Assembly: GCA_031082315.1 (NCBI GenBank)
Contig: JAVHLC010000009.1
Location: forward strand, 10,791-74,790
Reading direction: 5' to 3'
From: Thermodesulfobacteriota bacterium
GTDB lineage: Bacteria; Desulfobacterota; QYQD01
Length of the DNA: 64,000 nt
Shown here: in pieces, positions 17,409 through 26,135 of the stretch
How the letters are laid out: each line of letters opens with the position of its first letter
How positions within the stretch are numbered: position 1 is the stretch's first letter
The notes under the pieces: model-generated
Database searches by the model: none
What the model was told of the DNA's origin: nothing
Seen by the model: the letters and a program-made list of their open reading frames with translations, nothing else
Program-made: the position numbers and the translations under genes

Positions 17409-17437
17409 TTGCTATATATAACGTTATCCGTTATAAT
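17409..17437 (+). promoter_or_regulatory. Promoter and operator of the HigBA-1 pair
   Basis: -35 TTGCTA (17409-17414), 17-bp spacer, -10 TATAAT (17432-17437). A 7-bp perfect inverted repeat TATAACG-ttatc-CGTTATA (17417-17435) overlaps the spacer and -10, where the HigA antitoxin would bind to repress. Confidence 0.65.
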
Positions 17438-17475
17438 TTAAACTATCGAAGATATCAAACCGATGAGGAAGCCTG

Positions 17476-17769
17476 GTGATCAAATCGTTCCGTGACAGGG
17501 GCACAGAGGATATCTTTGACAGGAAAAACACCAGAGAGGCGCGCCAGACCTGTCCACAGCAAATCTGGCGCGTGGCACAGCGAAAACTCGATCAACTCAA
17601 TGGTGTAGTTTCCTTGGAGTCATTGAAAATTCCACCGGGGAACTTTCTGGAAGCCCTTAAGGATGATCGAAATGGACAACACAGCATACGGATTAACGAC
17701 CAGTTTCGTGTGTGTTTTGTGTGGACAGACGATGGCGCAGAAAACGTCGAAATAACCGATTACCACTGA
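17476..17769 (+). CDS. higB: HigB-type toxin (RelE superfamily)
   Basis: 97 residues; ribosome-dependent mRNA interferase by family. The start is MIKSFRDRGTEDIFDRKNTR, the typical HigB/plasmid killer N-terminus (GTG start). It continues with RVAQRKLDQLNGV, LKIPPGNFLEALKDDRNGQH and SIRINDQFRVCFVW; the conserved His-Tyr end appears as ITDYH. Order toxin-before-antitoxin and 18-bp spacing to the HigA start are usual for higBA. Confidence 0.92.
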   Translation: MIKSFRDRGTEDIFDRKNTREARQTCPQQIWRVAQRKLDQLNGVVSLESLKIPPGNFLEALKDDRNGQHSIRINDQFRVCFVWTDDGAENVEITDYH

Positions 17770-17787
17770 ATCGTGAAGGAGAAGAAG

Positions 17788-18105
17788 ATGGTTCGCATAC
17801 CAAAATATGGTCCGCCTACACATCCCGGCGAAATGCTGTTGGAGGAGTTTCTCAAACCCCTGAATATGACGCAGAGTGAGTTGGCGCAAAAGCTCGGTGT
17901 TTCATATCCTCGTGTTAATGAACTGATTCATGGGAAGCGGGGGATAACCCCTGACACAGCACTTCGTCTGGAGAAACTATTTGGCATGGAGGCACAGTTT
18001 TGGCTTAATTTGCAGTTGGCATGGGATCTATATCATGTAACTCACTCATCAATTGCTAAGGAGATAAAGAAGATAAAAAGATTACCTGCATTAGCTCACG
18101 TCTAA
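17788..18105 (+). CDS. higA: HigA-type antitoxin (XRE family)
   Basis: 105 residues from the ATG at 17788, picked over an upstream GTG because AAGGAG (17776-17781) is 6 nt ahead. It starts with a HigA pattern (PTHPGEMLLEEFLKPLNMTQ), then a helix-turn-helix (SELAQKLGVSYPRVNELIHG) and the conserved end GMEAQFWLNLQLAWDLY. It binds HigB and represses the promoter at 17409-17437. Confidence 0.93.
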   Translation: MVRIPKYGPPTHPGEMLLEEFLKPLNMTQSELAQKLGVSYPRVNELIHGKRGITPDTALRLEKLFGMEAQFWLNLQLAWDLYHVTHSSIAKEIKKIKRLPALAHV

Positions 18106-18118
18106 ACCGTATAGGGTG

Positions 18119-18166
18119 GGCTTATTGTCCTTTTTTGCGTTTTAATGGCTGGATATCTACCCCGGA
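18119..18166. repeat. 48-bp direct repeat, copy 1
   Basis: GGCTTATTGtCCTTTTTTGC followed by GTTTTAATGGCTGGATATCT and ACCCCGGA. The second copy, with one difference, is at 19079-19126. The two copies enclose the second higBA-like pair and attC-like site C. Confidence 0.8.
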
Positions 18167-18207
18167 TCAGCCCCGCGTTCGACCAAAAATCAGATACTAA
18201 AAACACC

Positions 18208-18236
18208 TGGACTAAATATAGCATATTTGCTATAAT
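18208..18236 (+). promoter_or_regulatory. Promoter/operator of the second toxin-antitoxin pair
   Basis: A palindrome TATAGCATATTTGCTATA (18217-18234) overlaps a -10 TATAAT (18231-18236). A weak -35 (TGGACT, 18208-18213) is 17 bp upstream. The toxin ATG is at 18246, so the leader is very short. The palindrome is the likely antitoxin-binding site. Confidence 0.55.
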
Positions 18237-18245
18237 AACAACCCA

Positions 18246-18590
18246 ATGATGAATTGGACAATCACTTATTATAGCGAGTCAGTGCAGGAAGAAATCATTG
18301 CATTGCCTGCAGGCTTCCTTGGTCGTTATCTTCGATATACAGACCGAATGGAGGTTCACGGCCCTGATTTAGGTATGCCTCATACGCGAGCAATGGGTGA
18401 TGGGCTGTTCGAATTGCGCCTTAAGGCCGCCGAATGGATTGCCCGGATATTTTATTGCACTGTGGTTGGCAAAAAAATTGTGGTTCTGCACCAAGTTATA
18501 AAGAAAACAGACAAGACACCGCCGAGAGAACTTGAAACAGCCCGGCGGCGGATGAAGGAGATCAAAAATGCTCACACACAAAGAACTTAA
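18246..18590 (+). CDS. Phage-derived Gp49-like/HigB2-type toxin
   Basis: 114 residues of the RelE-superfamily branch DUF891/Gp49. Recognisable parts: ITYYSESVQEEIIALPAGFL at the start, HTRAMGDGLFELRLKAAEWI (the ExR core, about 41-60), ARIFYCTVVGKKIVVLH, and the helix KKTDKTPPRELETARRRM. It is predicted to cut translated mRNA. It overlaps the following antitoxin gene by 23 bp. Confidence 0.9.
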   Translation: MMNWTITYYSESVQEEIIALPAGFLGRYLRYTDRMEVHGPDLGMPHTRAMGDGLFELRLKAAEWIARIFYCTVVGKKIVVLHQVIKKTDKTPPRELETARRRMKEIKNAHTQRT

Positions 18591-18915
18591 AGAGCGCGCT
18601 CTCAAGCGTGCAGACGTAAGAGCCGAATATGACCGGCTGGAAGAAGAATTTGCCATTCTCGACGAATTTTTAAAAGCCCGAGCCGCTGCCGGCGTCACTC
18701 AAGCCGAAGTTGCCGAAAGAATCGGCACAACGCAATCAGCTATTGCACGTTTGGAGTCTGTTAGCGGGAAATACTCCCCGTCATTGGCAACATTGCAAAA
18801 GTATGCACATGCTCTTGGCTGTCGTCTGGAACTGCGACTCGTCAAGAAATCTCAACTTACAGAAGGTCGGACCAGTCGCTCAACACGGACCGCCCGCAAG
18901 CGGTCGGCCGGTTAG
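18568..18915 (+). CDS. XRE-family antitoxin
   Basis: 115 residues. An N-terminal helix (KELKERALKRADVRAEYDRL) binds the toxin. A helix-turn-helix follows (AGVTQAEVAERIGTTQSAIA, ARLESVSGKYSPSLATLQKY). Partner of the Gp49-like toxin, with the gene order seen for this family. The last 16 residues or so (GRTSRSTRTARKRSAG) are translated from attC-like site C and are probably not part of the functional fold. The lone antitoxin-like gene at 11826 ends in a very similar tail. Confidence 0.9.
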   Translation: MLTHKELKERALKRADVRAEYDRLEEEFAILDEFLKARAAAGVTQAEVAERIGTTQSAIARLESVSGKYSPSLATLQKYAHALGCRLELRLVKKSQLTEGRTSRSTRTARKRSAG

Positions 18916-18932
18916 CTTTGAACCGTTAGTTG
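18866..18932 (+). other. attC-like site C
   Basis: Reads GTCGGACCAGTCGCTCAACA, then CGGACCGC-ccgcaa-GCGGTCGGCCG and GTTAGCTTTGAACCGTTAGT. CGTTAGTT fits the R' box (GTTRRRY) and GCGGTC/GACCGC forms the stem. The first box is degenerate (CGGACCA in place of RYYYAAC). It overlaps the 3' end of the antitoxin gene, as in real cassettes. Confidence 0.6.
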
Positions 18933-18985
18933 CGACACGAAGTCGCATAATCGAAGCGGATTATGGGACGGACATGAATTTATGC

Positions 18986-19137
18986 AATTGAAGCTCCCCG
19001 CAGCAAGCTGCGGGGAATCTCCGTATGCAAGGTAAAATGCATCGTATGCGCTCGCTATGCATGTTCATGGTTTCACCAGGCTTATTGCCCTTTTTTGCGT
19101 TTTAATGGCTGGATATCTACCCCGGAGAGATATCAGC
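18986..19137. repeat. Right copy of the island-flanking direct repeat
   Basis: AATTGAAGCTCCCCGCAGCA, AGCTGCGGGGAATCTCCGTA and TGcAAGGTAAAA, then GCGCTCGCTATGCATGTTCA, ending in GGAGAGATATC. Same blocks and same orientation as 10831-10983, but shorter by one stem-loop. It carries the second copy of the 48-bp repeat (19079-19126). It is preceded by a segment (18964-18990) like the end of the RAYT remnant. Confidence 0.75.
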
Positions 19138-19456
19138 TAATGGAAAAAAGCGGCTCCTGAATCTGTTGGCCACGGCAGATCGGACATTTTCCGGGTTTAC
19201 TCAGTCGCTCCCTCTTTTTGAACTCAAAGCCGCACCTTTTACATGTGGCAGGGATTATGAGCAACTGCTCGCCGCTCTTCTGAGTTGCCATCCGGATATG
19301 CTCCAGATGGTAAACAACCTCTTTTTCAGAAATCCTTACCTCTGCCGATATCTCCCGCGCTGAAAGGGTTCGCCCCCTGAGAACAGAAATTATTTCCTGC
19401 CGGATGGTGTTATGCTTTTCCGGCGGGACAAAAGGTTCTTTTGGTCTTGTCTTCAT
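19133..19456 (-). CDS. Predicted transcription regulator: HTH plus zinc ribbon
   Basis: 107 residues from the ATG at 19456; an upstream TTG at 19501 would add 15 residues without a ribosome site. A winged helix (SAREISAEVRISEKEVVYHL, about 33-52) is followed by a C-terminal four-Cys zinc ribbon (CKRCGFEFKKRE, then GKCPICRGQQI, about 70-97). This HTH+Zn-ribbon family is widespread in anaerobes and archaea; no target is known. It is the last gene of the minus-strand run, 10 bp after the formate dehydrogenase gene, so it may be cotranscribed with it. Confidence 0.85.
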   Translation of the reverse strand: MKTRPKEPFVPPEKHNTIRQEIISVLRGRTLSAREISAEVRISEKEVVYHLEHIRMATQKSGEQLLIIPATCKRCGFEFKKRERLSKPGKCPICRGQQIQEPLFSIS

Positions 19457-19510
19457 TTGGGCCGCCGATAAATTTGGCGAGGAGATCCTGACCAGGATCA
19501 AATAAAAAGG

Positions 19511-22500
19511 CTACATCTCATGAACCGGCCTGATCCGCACGGCGCAGATTTTATATTCCGGTATCTTGGAGACCGGGTCAACCCCGGGATTGGTAAGGAG
19601 GTTGGCGGCGGCCTCCCGGAAGTGGAAAGGGAGGAACACCGTACCCCGCTGGCACATCTCCGTAAGCGCCACCCGCACCGTTATGTCACCCCGCCTTGAG
19701 GCAATACGGACCGGAGAATGGTCATCAATGTTCAGGGCAAAGGCGTCAATGGGGTTCATTTCTACCATAACCTCCGGATACATCTTGTTTAGACCTTCAG
19801 CCCGGCGGCTCATGGTACCGCTATTGTAGTGATAAAGTACCCGTCCGGTAGAGAGTAAAAAAGGATAATCGTCATCCGGCATCTCGCTGGCCGGGATCAC
19901 TTCCAGCGCATGGAATAGACCTTTCCCGCGGGTAAAACCATTGCAATGCAAGACCGGCGTACCGGGATGGTCCAGGGTTGGACAAGGCCATTGAATCCCT
20001 GCCTCTTCCAGGCGATCGTAATAAATGCCCCCATAGATAGGCGTCAGGCTGGCTATTTCCTCCATGATCTCTTCCGATGACTGATAGGACATCTCGTATC
20101 CCATCTTTGCCGACAGGTCGCAGATAATTTTCCAATCCGGCCTGCTTTGCCCCGGAGTTGAAAGGGCCTGTCTGACCCTCTGTACGCGCCTCTCCGTATT
20201 GGTAAAAGTGCCCTCTTTCTCTGCGTAACTTGCCGCCGGTAAGACCACATCGGCCAGCATGGCGGTCTGGGTAAGAAAGATATCCTGCACCACAAGTAAT
20301 TCAAGTTTTTCCAGGGCCGATCGGACGTGATTAATATCCGGGTCGCTTATCATGGGGTTCTCACCCATGATGTAAAGGCCCTTTATCTTCCCCTCGCCGG
20401 CCTGTTTTATCATCTCCGTGGCCGTAAGACCGGGTTCCCCGGGCAGCCGGGCATCCCAGGCCTCCTCAAATTTCCGCCTGACGGCTGCATCGGCAATGCT
20501 TTGATATCCGGGGAGCTTGTCCGGTAAGGCCCCCATGTCACAAGCGCCCTGGACGTTATTCTGCCCGCGCAGGGGATTCACCCCGCCGCCTTCAATCCCT
20601 ACATTACCGCACAGCATGGCCAGGTTGGCAATAGCCTTTACATTGTCCGTGCCGCTCCGGTGCTGTGTAATACCCATACAATAGACGATGGCGGCCCGCC
20701 CCGCCTGCGCGTAGAGACGGGCGGCTTTCTTGAGGTCTCCCGCCGGTATCCCGGTGATCATCTGCACCAGTTCAGGGGTATATTTTTCCACGGTTTGGGC
20801 AAAGGCCTCGAAGCCTTCGGTCCGCTCCCTAACGTAATCCTTATCCCATAGCCCCTCTTTAATAATGATATGGGCCAACCCATTTAACCAGGCTATATCC
20901 GTACCCGGCCGGGGCCGGAGATAAATATCCGCATACTGCGTCATCTTGATCACGCGGGGGTCAACCACGATAAGCTTTTTACGCAACCGGGTAACTGCGT
21001 TTATAATATGAAGGCTGATAATCGGGTGGTTTTCTGTGGTATTGCTGCCTGTAAGCAGGATAACGTCGGCCTTCTCCAGGTCCTGGATGGAATTGGTCAT
21101 GGCCCCGCTGCCGAATGCGGCAGCCAGACCGGCTACCGTGGAGGAGTGTCAGAGCCGGGCGCAGTGGTCTATATTATTCGTGCCAAAGACGGCCCGGGCC
21201 AGCTTTTGCATCAAATAGTTTTCTTCATTAGTACATTTAGCCGAGCAGAGTACCCCCAGACTCTCCGCTCCATACGCCTCTTTGAGTTCCTTAAGTCTAT
21301 CGGCAATAAGCTCCAGGGCCTCATCCCAACTGCAGGCCTGAAGTTCGCCGTCCCTCCGTATCATAGGTGTAGTAAGCCGGTCTGGATGTTTGATAAAATC
21401 ATGCCCGAAGCGCCCTTTTACGCAGAGGTGCCCTTGATTGGGAATAAAGTCCGGATCAGAGCTTACTTCTACCAACTTTTCCCCCCGGATATTGAGAATC
21501 AGGTTACAACCTGTGCCGCAATACGGGCAGACAGTCCTCACCTGCCTGAGCTCTCCGGCCAGGGATTGTTCTGTTTCCTTCTTGACCAGGGCCCCGGTCG
21601 GACAATTATCGGCGCAGAGGCCGCAAAACACGCAGTTGTCATTAATAGTCAGAGAAATCGCCCGTAACTGGTCAAGGGTTTCCAGTTCGCCTTCTTCTAA
21701 GTTGATGGCCTCATATTCACAGACATTCTTACAACGCCGGCAGAGCACACATTTATTCCGGTCAATGGTTATAAAAGGATGGCTGCGGTCCACCTTATAG
21801 TTGAGGCGGGTGCCGATCCCGTAATGAGAAAGATCAACATCATATTGAGGGGCCTCCCGTCGAATAATGCATTTGTCCACGGCATGACACCCGCACCCCA
21901 GGCAACGCTCCGCCTCTTCCACCGCCATCTCTTTAGTATAACCCGTTTCTAACTCGCCAAAGTCACCTAACAGGGTTTTGGGATGACGTACCGGCATCTT
22001 ATGCCTGGAACGCTGGGGTACTTCTTCGAAGTTCCGCAGATCGACGTCTTCAAAAAATTCGCCTTTAGTGATATTAAACGGGATACGCGGCGACTCTATC
22101 CTCCGTTCGGTCAAGTACGTATGAATGGCATCGGCTGCCTTTCGGCCTTGAGCTATGGCCTCGACAACAGTGCGCGGTCCGCTGACCGCATCGCCTCCGG
22201 CAAATATCCCCTCTAGATTGGTGACAAGAGTACCGGAGGCCGCCTCGATAGTATTCCGGCGGGTAAGCCCTAACCCTTCGGTCAGGCCCTCGGCATGACA
22301 TTTTCCGATCTCTACAGATTGGCCAATAGCCGCGATAACACTATCTACCCGTATTACACTTTCAGACCCGGTGACAGGCACGGGACGCCTCCGGCCGCTC
22401 TGATCCGGTTCCCCCAGTTTCATCCTCTGAACCTCGAGATCAAGGAACCCATCGCCCGGAGTAATCCTGATTGGGGCCGCCATCAGGAAAAATTTAACAC

Positions 22501-23629
22501 CTTCGTCCTCCGCCTCTTTGATCTCGCGGTGGCTGGCCGGCATCTCCATCCGTGACCGGCGGTAAACTATAATCACCTCATTCGCCCCCATCCTGAGACA
22601 GGTGCGCGCGGCGTCAATGGCGGTATTGCCCCCGCCGATTACAGCCACCCTTGATCCTACCTGAACCTTCTCACCTTCAGCAAACCTGCGGAGAAAATCG
22701 ATGCCGGAAAAGACTCCGGGGAGATCTTCACCTTCGACGCCCATGGGACGGCTCTTCCACGCCCCTATACCGATGAATATGGACTCGAACCCTTCCTGTT
22801 TCAGGCTCTCCAGAGAAAAATTCTTGCCCCATCTCCGGCCGGTCCTGACCTCAACACCCAGGTCAAGGATAAATTGTATCTCGGCATCCAATATTTTCTT
22901 GGGCAAGCGGTACTCCGGGATGCCGTAACGAAGCATCCCGCCCAATGCAGGCATGGCTTCGAATATGGTCACCTGGTGTCCCTTGCGGGCCAGATAGTAT
23001 GCAGCAGTAAGCCCGGCCGGCCCACCTCCGATCACGGCCACCCGGTGATCGGTAGATAGTCGCTGGGGCACAGGAATGGACTCCTTGTGTGCGAGTCCAT
23101 AGTCGGCTGCAAACCTCTTCAGATGGTTTATCGCCACACTGCCATCTACGAGATTCCGGCGGCAGCGCGATTCACAAAATCGGGGGCAGACCCGCCCTAC
23201 CGAAAGAGGCAGGGGATTTTTCTCCTTAATCAGCTCCAGGGCCTCAAGGTATCTCCCGGCCGCAATATGGGCGATATACCCCTGGATATCAATATTGGCA
23301 GGGCAATCGAGGGAACATGGCGCTATGCAGTCGCCATAATGTTCAGAAAACAGGAGTTCCAGGATGACCCGGCGGGCGGTCTTTACCTTTTCGGTATGGG
23401 TGGCTACCACCATGCCCTCAGAGACCGGAGTAGCACAGGAAGCGATGAGTTTGTCTTTACCTTCGACCTCCACGACACACATTCGGCAGGAGGCCGGGGG
23501 TTTTTTGAATTGGGGCAGGTAGCAAAGGGTGGGAATCTGGATGGCAGCCCTGCGGGCTGCCTCCAGGATGGTGGTTCCTTTCTCGACAGTTACTTTTCGG
23601 CCATCAATGGTTAAGGTTACTTCGGGCAT
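19511..23629 (-). CDS. fdhA: Selenocysteine-containing formate dehydrogenase fused to a GltD-like NAD(P)H module
   Basis: 1372 residues with the internal UGA at 21149-21151 read as Sec827. It interconverts CO2 and formate, the first step of the methyl branch. Domains: [2Fe-2S] (Cys36, 48, 51, 65); a Fer4_20/His-Cys region (DCIAPCSLDCPAN, about 95-170); a GltD/NfnB-like flavoprotein (VIGGGPAGLTAAYYLARKG about 195; NAD(P) motif VIGGGNTAIDAARTC; AGGDAVSGPRTV); ferredoxin motifs (CVLCRRCKNVCEYE, CVFCGLCADNCPTG); then the Mo/W-bis-PGD catalytic part with VCPYCGTGC and DHCARL-Sec-HSSTVAGLA. Homologous FDHs have Cys or Sec at that spot. The downstream half keeps all expected motifs (GITQHRSGTDN, NPLRGQNNVQGACDMG, STGRVLYHYNSGTMSRR). 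Fusion to the GltD module suggests NAD(P)H, perhaps with ferredoxin, as electron donor. Forty-odd bases downstream of acsE. Confidence 0.93.
21119..21151 (-). ncRNA. Bacterial SECIS element of fdhA
   Basis: After the UGA (21149-21151) the mRNA folds as GGUAGCC-GGUCU-GGCUGCC (21119-21137; one G-U pair). The GGUCU apical loop lies 18 nt after the UGA, the same spacing and loop as in E. coli fdhF. It should bind SelB. Confidence 0.85.
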
Positions 23630-23671
23630 ACCTTATACGTACAATATTATTCAGGTATATGCTTTTAAAAA

Positions 23672-24553
23672 TTACACTGTCAGCCAGGAGTGAGAATAGA
23701 GCGTCTTTCCCATAAGGACCCGCGCCGTCTTATAGTACTCAAGTTCTTTTGGACCAAGGCCCTTGGGATCAGGCTCATTTCCGTCCATCATGCCATGTAC
23801 GAGATTGACTATTTCGGTCATCCCCCCCTTGGCAATGGTTAATAATTCCGTATCATAACCATCTACGATGGCCGAGTAAATACCGTATTTCATGAGCATT
23901 ATGAGGTAACAACGGTTGATATGAGGTCTCAGTTCGTGCGGAGCCCCGTTCGAGATATTGGAAAGGCCGACAATGGATTTGGCGCCCGGGGCGATCTCCG
24001 AAAGCATGGACATAAATTCCAGGCCGGCCAGCACCTGGTTGATATCCATGCTTATCGGAGTGGCTATGGGATCTATCCATATCTTTTCTGTAGGAATACC
24101 GGCCTCATTGGCCTTGTAGATAATATCCACGCAGTGGGCCGCCCGCTCATTGGCATCCCGCGGCATACCTTCCTGACTCCAGAGAAGGCCGATCATATCG
24201 GCATTGTACTTCCCCGCCATGGGCAAAAAGGCCTCCAGCCGTTCCGGCTGCAGAGAAATTGAGTTTATAAGGGATTTACCCGGATTGGCCTTTAGACCGG
24301 CCTCAATAGCGGCTGGATTGCTGGTATCCAGGGAAAGCGGCAAGTCCGTCACCTCACATACGGTCTTAACCAGCCAATCCATAGTCTCATCGCCGCCCTT
24401 ACGGGCCGGACCGATGTTGAGATCAAGATAATCTGCCCCGGCTTTAACGAGCTCCCGGGCCATATCCTGAATCGGCTTGGCATCGCGTCCCTTTATAGCC
24501 GCACCGATGGTCTTCGACATAATATTGATGTTTTCCGCCACACAAACAGCCAT
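23672..24553 (-). CDS. acsE: Methyltetrahydrofolate:corrinoid iron-sulfur protein methyltransferase
   Basis: 293 residues. Moves the methyl group from methyl-THF to the Co of AcsCD. It is a pterin-binding TIM barrel: KTIGAAIKGRDAKPI at the N-terminus, DYLDLNIGPARKGGDETMDW (about 39-58), GKSLINSIS, GLLWSQEGMP, and VGLSNISNGAPHELR near 200. The ATG at 24553 is chosen over an upstream GTG because TGGAGG precedes it by 6 nt. Lies between acsC and fdhA; the gap to acsC has heptamer-type repeats. Confidence 0.95.
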   Translation of the reverse strand: MAVCVAENINIMSKTIGAAIKGRDAKPIQDMARELVKAGADYLDLNIGPARKGGDETMDWLVKTVCEVTDLPLSLDTSNPAAIEAGLKANPGKSLINSISLQPERLEAFLPMAGKYNADMIGLLWSQEGMPRDANERAAHCVDIIYKANEAGIPTEKIWIDPIATPISMDINQVLAGLEFMSMLSEIAPGAKSIVGLSNISNGAPHELRPHINRCYLIMLMKYGIYSAIVDGYDTELLTIAKGGMTEIVNLVHGMMDGNEPDPKGLGPKELEYYKTARVLMGKTLYSHSWLTV

Positions 24554-24565
24554 AAAAACCTCCAC

Positions 24566-24665
24566 TTAAAAATGACGTTCACTGTTTTCCGATTACCGTT
24601 CACCGAAAAAACAACGATCGGTCTTGGAACTATTGAAACTATTGGAACTTGAAACTGTCTGTCGT
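24566..24665. repeat. Repeat-filled gap between acsC and acsE
   Basis: CGTTCACTGTTTTCCGATTA followed by CCGTTCACCG (7-bp GTTCACC family, about 24571-24605). Next to it is a second array, TTGGAACTATTGAAACTATT followed by GGAACTTGAAACT (about 24623-24656). No gene. Confidence 0.6.
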
Positions 24666-26012
24666 TTATGCGCTCCACTGCTTAAGATACGCCGACAGGT
24701 GGGCCGCCTCACGGGGGCCAACCAATATCTGCCAATCCGGCAGTTCCTCTTCCAGTTCACCGCTCATGCCCGCGAGGTAACCAGGAATAACCAGCTTACG
24801 GTGTTTCACCCGATCGGCTATGCCGGACTTCTTGACAAACACAGCTACGGTATCAGCAGCAAACTTACCTGCTGCCCAGGCCGTGAGGACGGACAGACCT
24901 TCTGTGTCTTTGATCAGTAACCAGGCCGGCACCCGGCTGGACTCCACTTCGCCGGAAACGATAAAGTAGGTCAAAGAGAAATTGGATGTGATCAAAACCG
25001 GTGAATCTTCCCTGGGGCCTCCAATCTCATAGACCTTTTCCTCTACGGCCATAGGACGCTGCGGGTCGGTATAGATATTCAAGCTGTCCAGAAGAAGTGG
25101 AAATACGTTATGGCCTTCCATCTCTGAAAGGACAATAATCCCTGCATACTTGGCAATAAGCATCGAGGCGATCAGGGCTTCCTTCATCTTGCTATCCGTC
25201 AACCGGCCGGGGAAGGTAATGGTAGGGAATCCCACTTGTTTAACCTTCTTGACCAAGGCCGAACGCCGAATGACTACCTGATCCTCCAGGGCCTTCTTAA
25301 CGTTCGCCGGCTGGCTGTCTATCACCAGGTCTTTAAGCCCCATTCCCAGAAGCTTATCCGTAATAGCCATGACCTCATCCAGGCCGGCGCCCCTTACCGC
25401 CAGAGGGCAGGCCGACTCTTTGGCCAGGCTGCCCATAGCCTCTGCCGTATCCTTGGTTGCTGCATAGATAAGGGGCTTCTTATCCTTGCTGACCTTTAGG
25501 GCCTCAGAAATAACCTCCGGCCTATCGCTCATCAGGATAATAGCGGCATCCATCTGATCAATCACCCGCTTTACAAAAGCGGCAAACTTACCGGCGTCTC
25601 CGGATTCTTCTTTGAGGGCCAGCATCTGCGGACGCAGAATCAATCCCACCCGTTCAAATTCCAGGTCTTTAAATTTAGAAAGTTTTTCATTTACTACGGA
25701 GTCATCCATGGTGTCGGAAAGCATAAGGGCCAGGCCCGGAGGGTTCTCAAACCTCTTCTCATGCCTGAACATCACCGTCTCACCGCCCAGTTTAACCGCA
25801 CGGTCGCCCGTACCAATAGTCAAGGTGCGGATAGGCGGCGCCGAGGCCTCATCTATCTCTGCCCTCACATCGTCCGAGACATAAGGACAGGCAGCCAATT
25901 CGGCCTGACCGGTTGCCAGTTTCATGGCAAAGGCCAGACAGGTGGGAACCCCGCATTCGCCACAGTTCTTCTTGGGTAATTTCTTAAATATCTCTATGCC
26001 ACTTAATGCCAT
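24666..26012 (-). CDS. acsC: Corrinoid iron-sulfur protein, large (gamma) subunit
   Basis: 448 residues. Carries the [4Fe-4S] cluster and, with AcsD, the methyl-cobamide that feeds acetyl-CoA synthase. The N-terminal cluster motif KKNCGECGVPTCLAFAMK, with a fourth Cys about 17 residues further (AACPYVSDD), is diagnostic. A TIM barrel (about 60-300) and a C-terminal B12-binding Rossmann part (about 310-448, ITSNFSLTYFIVSGEVESS) follow. Good ribosome site (AAAGGAGA). Fourth gene of the acsDBCE run. Confidence 0.96.
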   Translation of the reverse strand: MALSGIEIFKKLPKKNCGECGVPTCLAFAMKLATGQAELAACPYVSDDVRAEIDEASAPPIRTLTIGTGDRAVKLGGETVMFRHEKRFENPPGLALMLSDTMDDSVVNEKLSKFKDLEFERVGLILRPQMLALKEESGDAGKFAAFVKRVIDQMDAAIILMSDRPEVISEALKVSKDKKPLIYAATKDTAEAMGSLAKESACPLAVRGAGLDEVMAITDKLLGMGLKDLVIDSQPANVKKALEDQVVIRRSALVKKVKQVGFPTITFPGRLTDSKMKEALIASMLIAKYAGIIVLSEMEGHNVFPLLLDSLNIYTDPQRPMAVEEKVYEIGGPREDSPVLITSNFSLTYFIVSGEVESSRVPAWLLIKDTEGLSVLTAWAAGKFAADTVAVFVKKSGIADRVKHRKLVIPGYLAGMSGELEEELPDWQILVGPREAAHLSAYLKQWSA

Positions 26013-26036
26013 TCTAAAATCTCCTTTCTATCTCGC

Positions 26037-26131
26037 GGCTTTCAGCATTCAGCCGTCAGCTTCAGAGCAAAACAACCAGGGCCGCTGTTTTTCATTCTGC
26101 TGAACGCTGATAGCTGAGCGCTGAAAGCTGT
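26037..26131. repeat. Inverted AGCTGAA heptamer element between acsB and acsC
   Basis: Left half CGGCTTTCAGCATTCAGCCG TCAGC; right half GCTGAACGCTGATAGCTGAG followed by CGCTGAAAGCTG. The two are inverted partners around about 40 bp. Non-coding, inside the operon. Confidence 0.75.
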
Positions 26132-26135
26132 CTTT

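Noticed and set aside
21119-23629. Reading fdhA as a frameshifted or nonsense pseudogene
   Set aside because: The two parts are in the same phase, the stop is UGA at the known Sec/Cys column, and a GGUCU SECIS hairpin follows. The same holds for hdrA-3 and mvhD-3. A nonstandard code (UGA = Trp) is excluded because UGA ends many other genes here in the normal way, and the sites are Cys, not Trp, columns.
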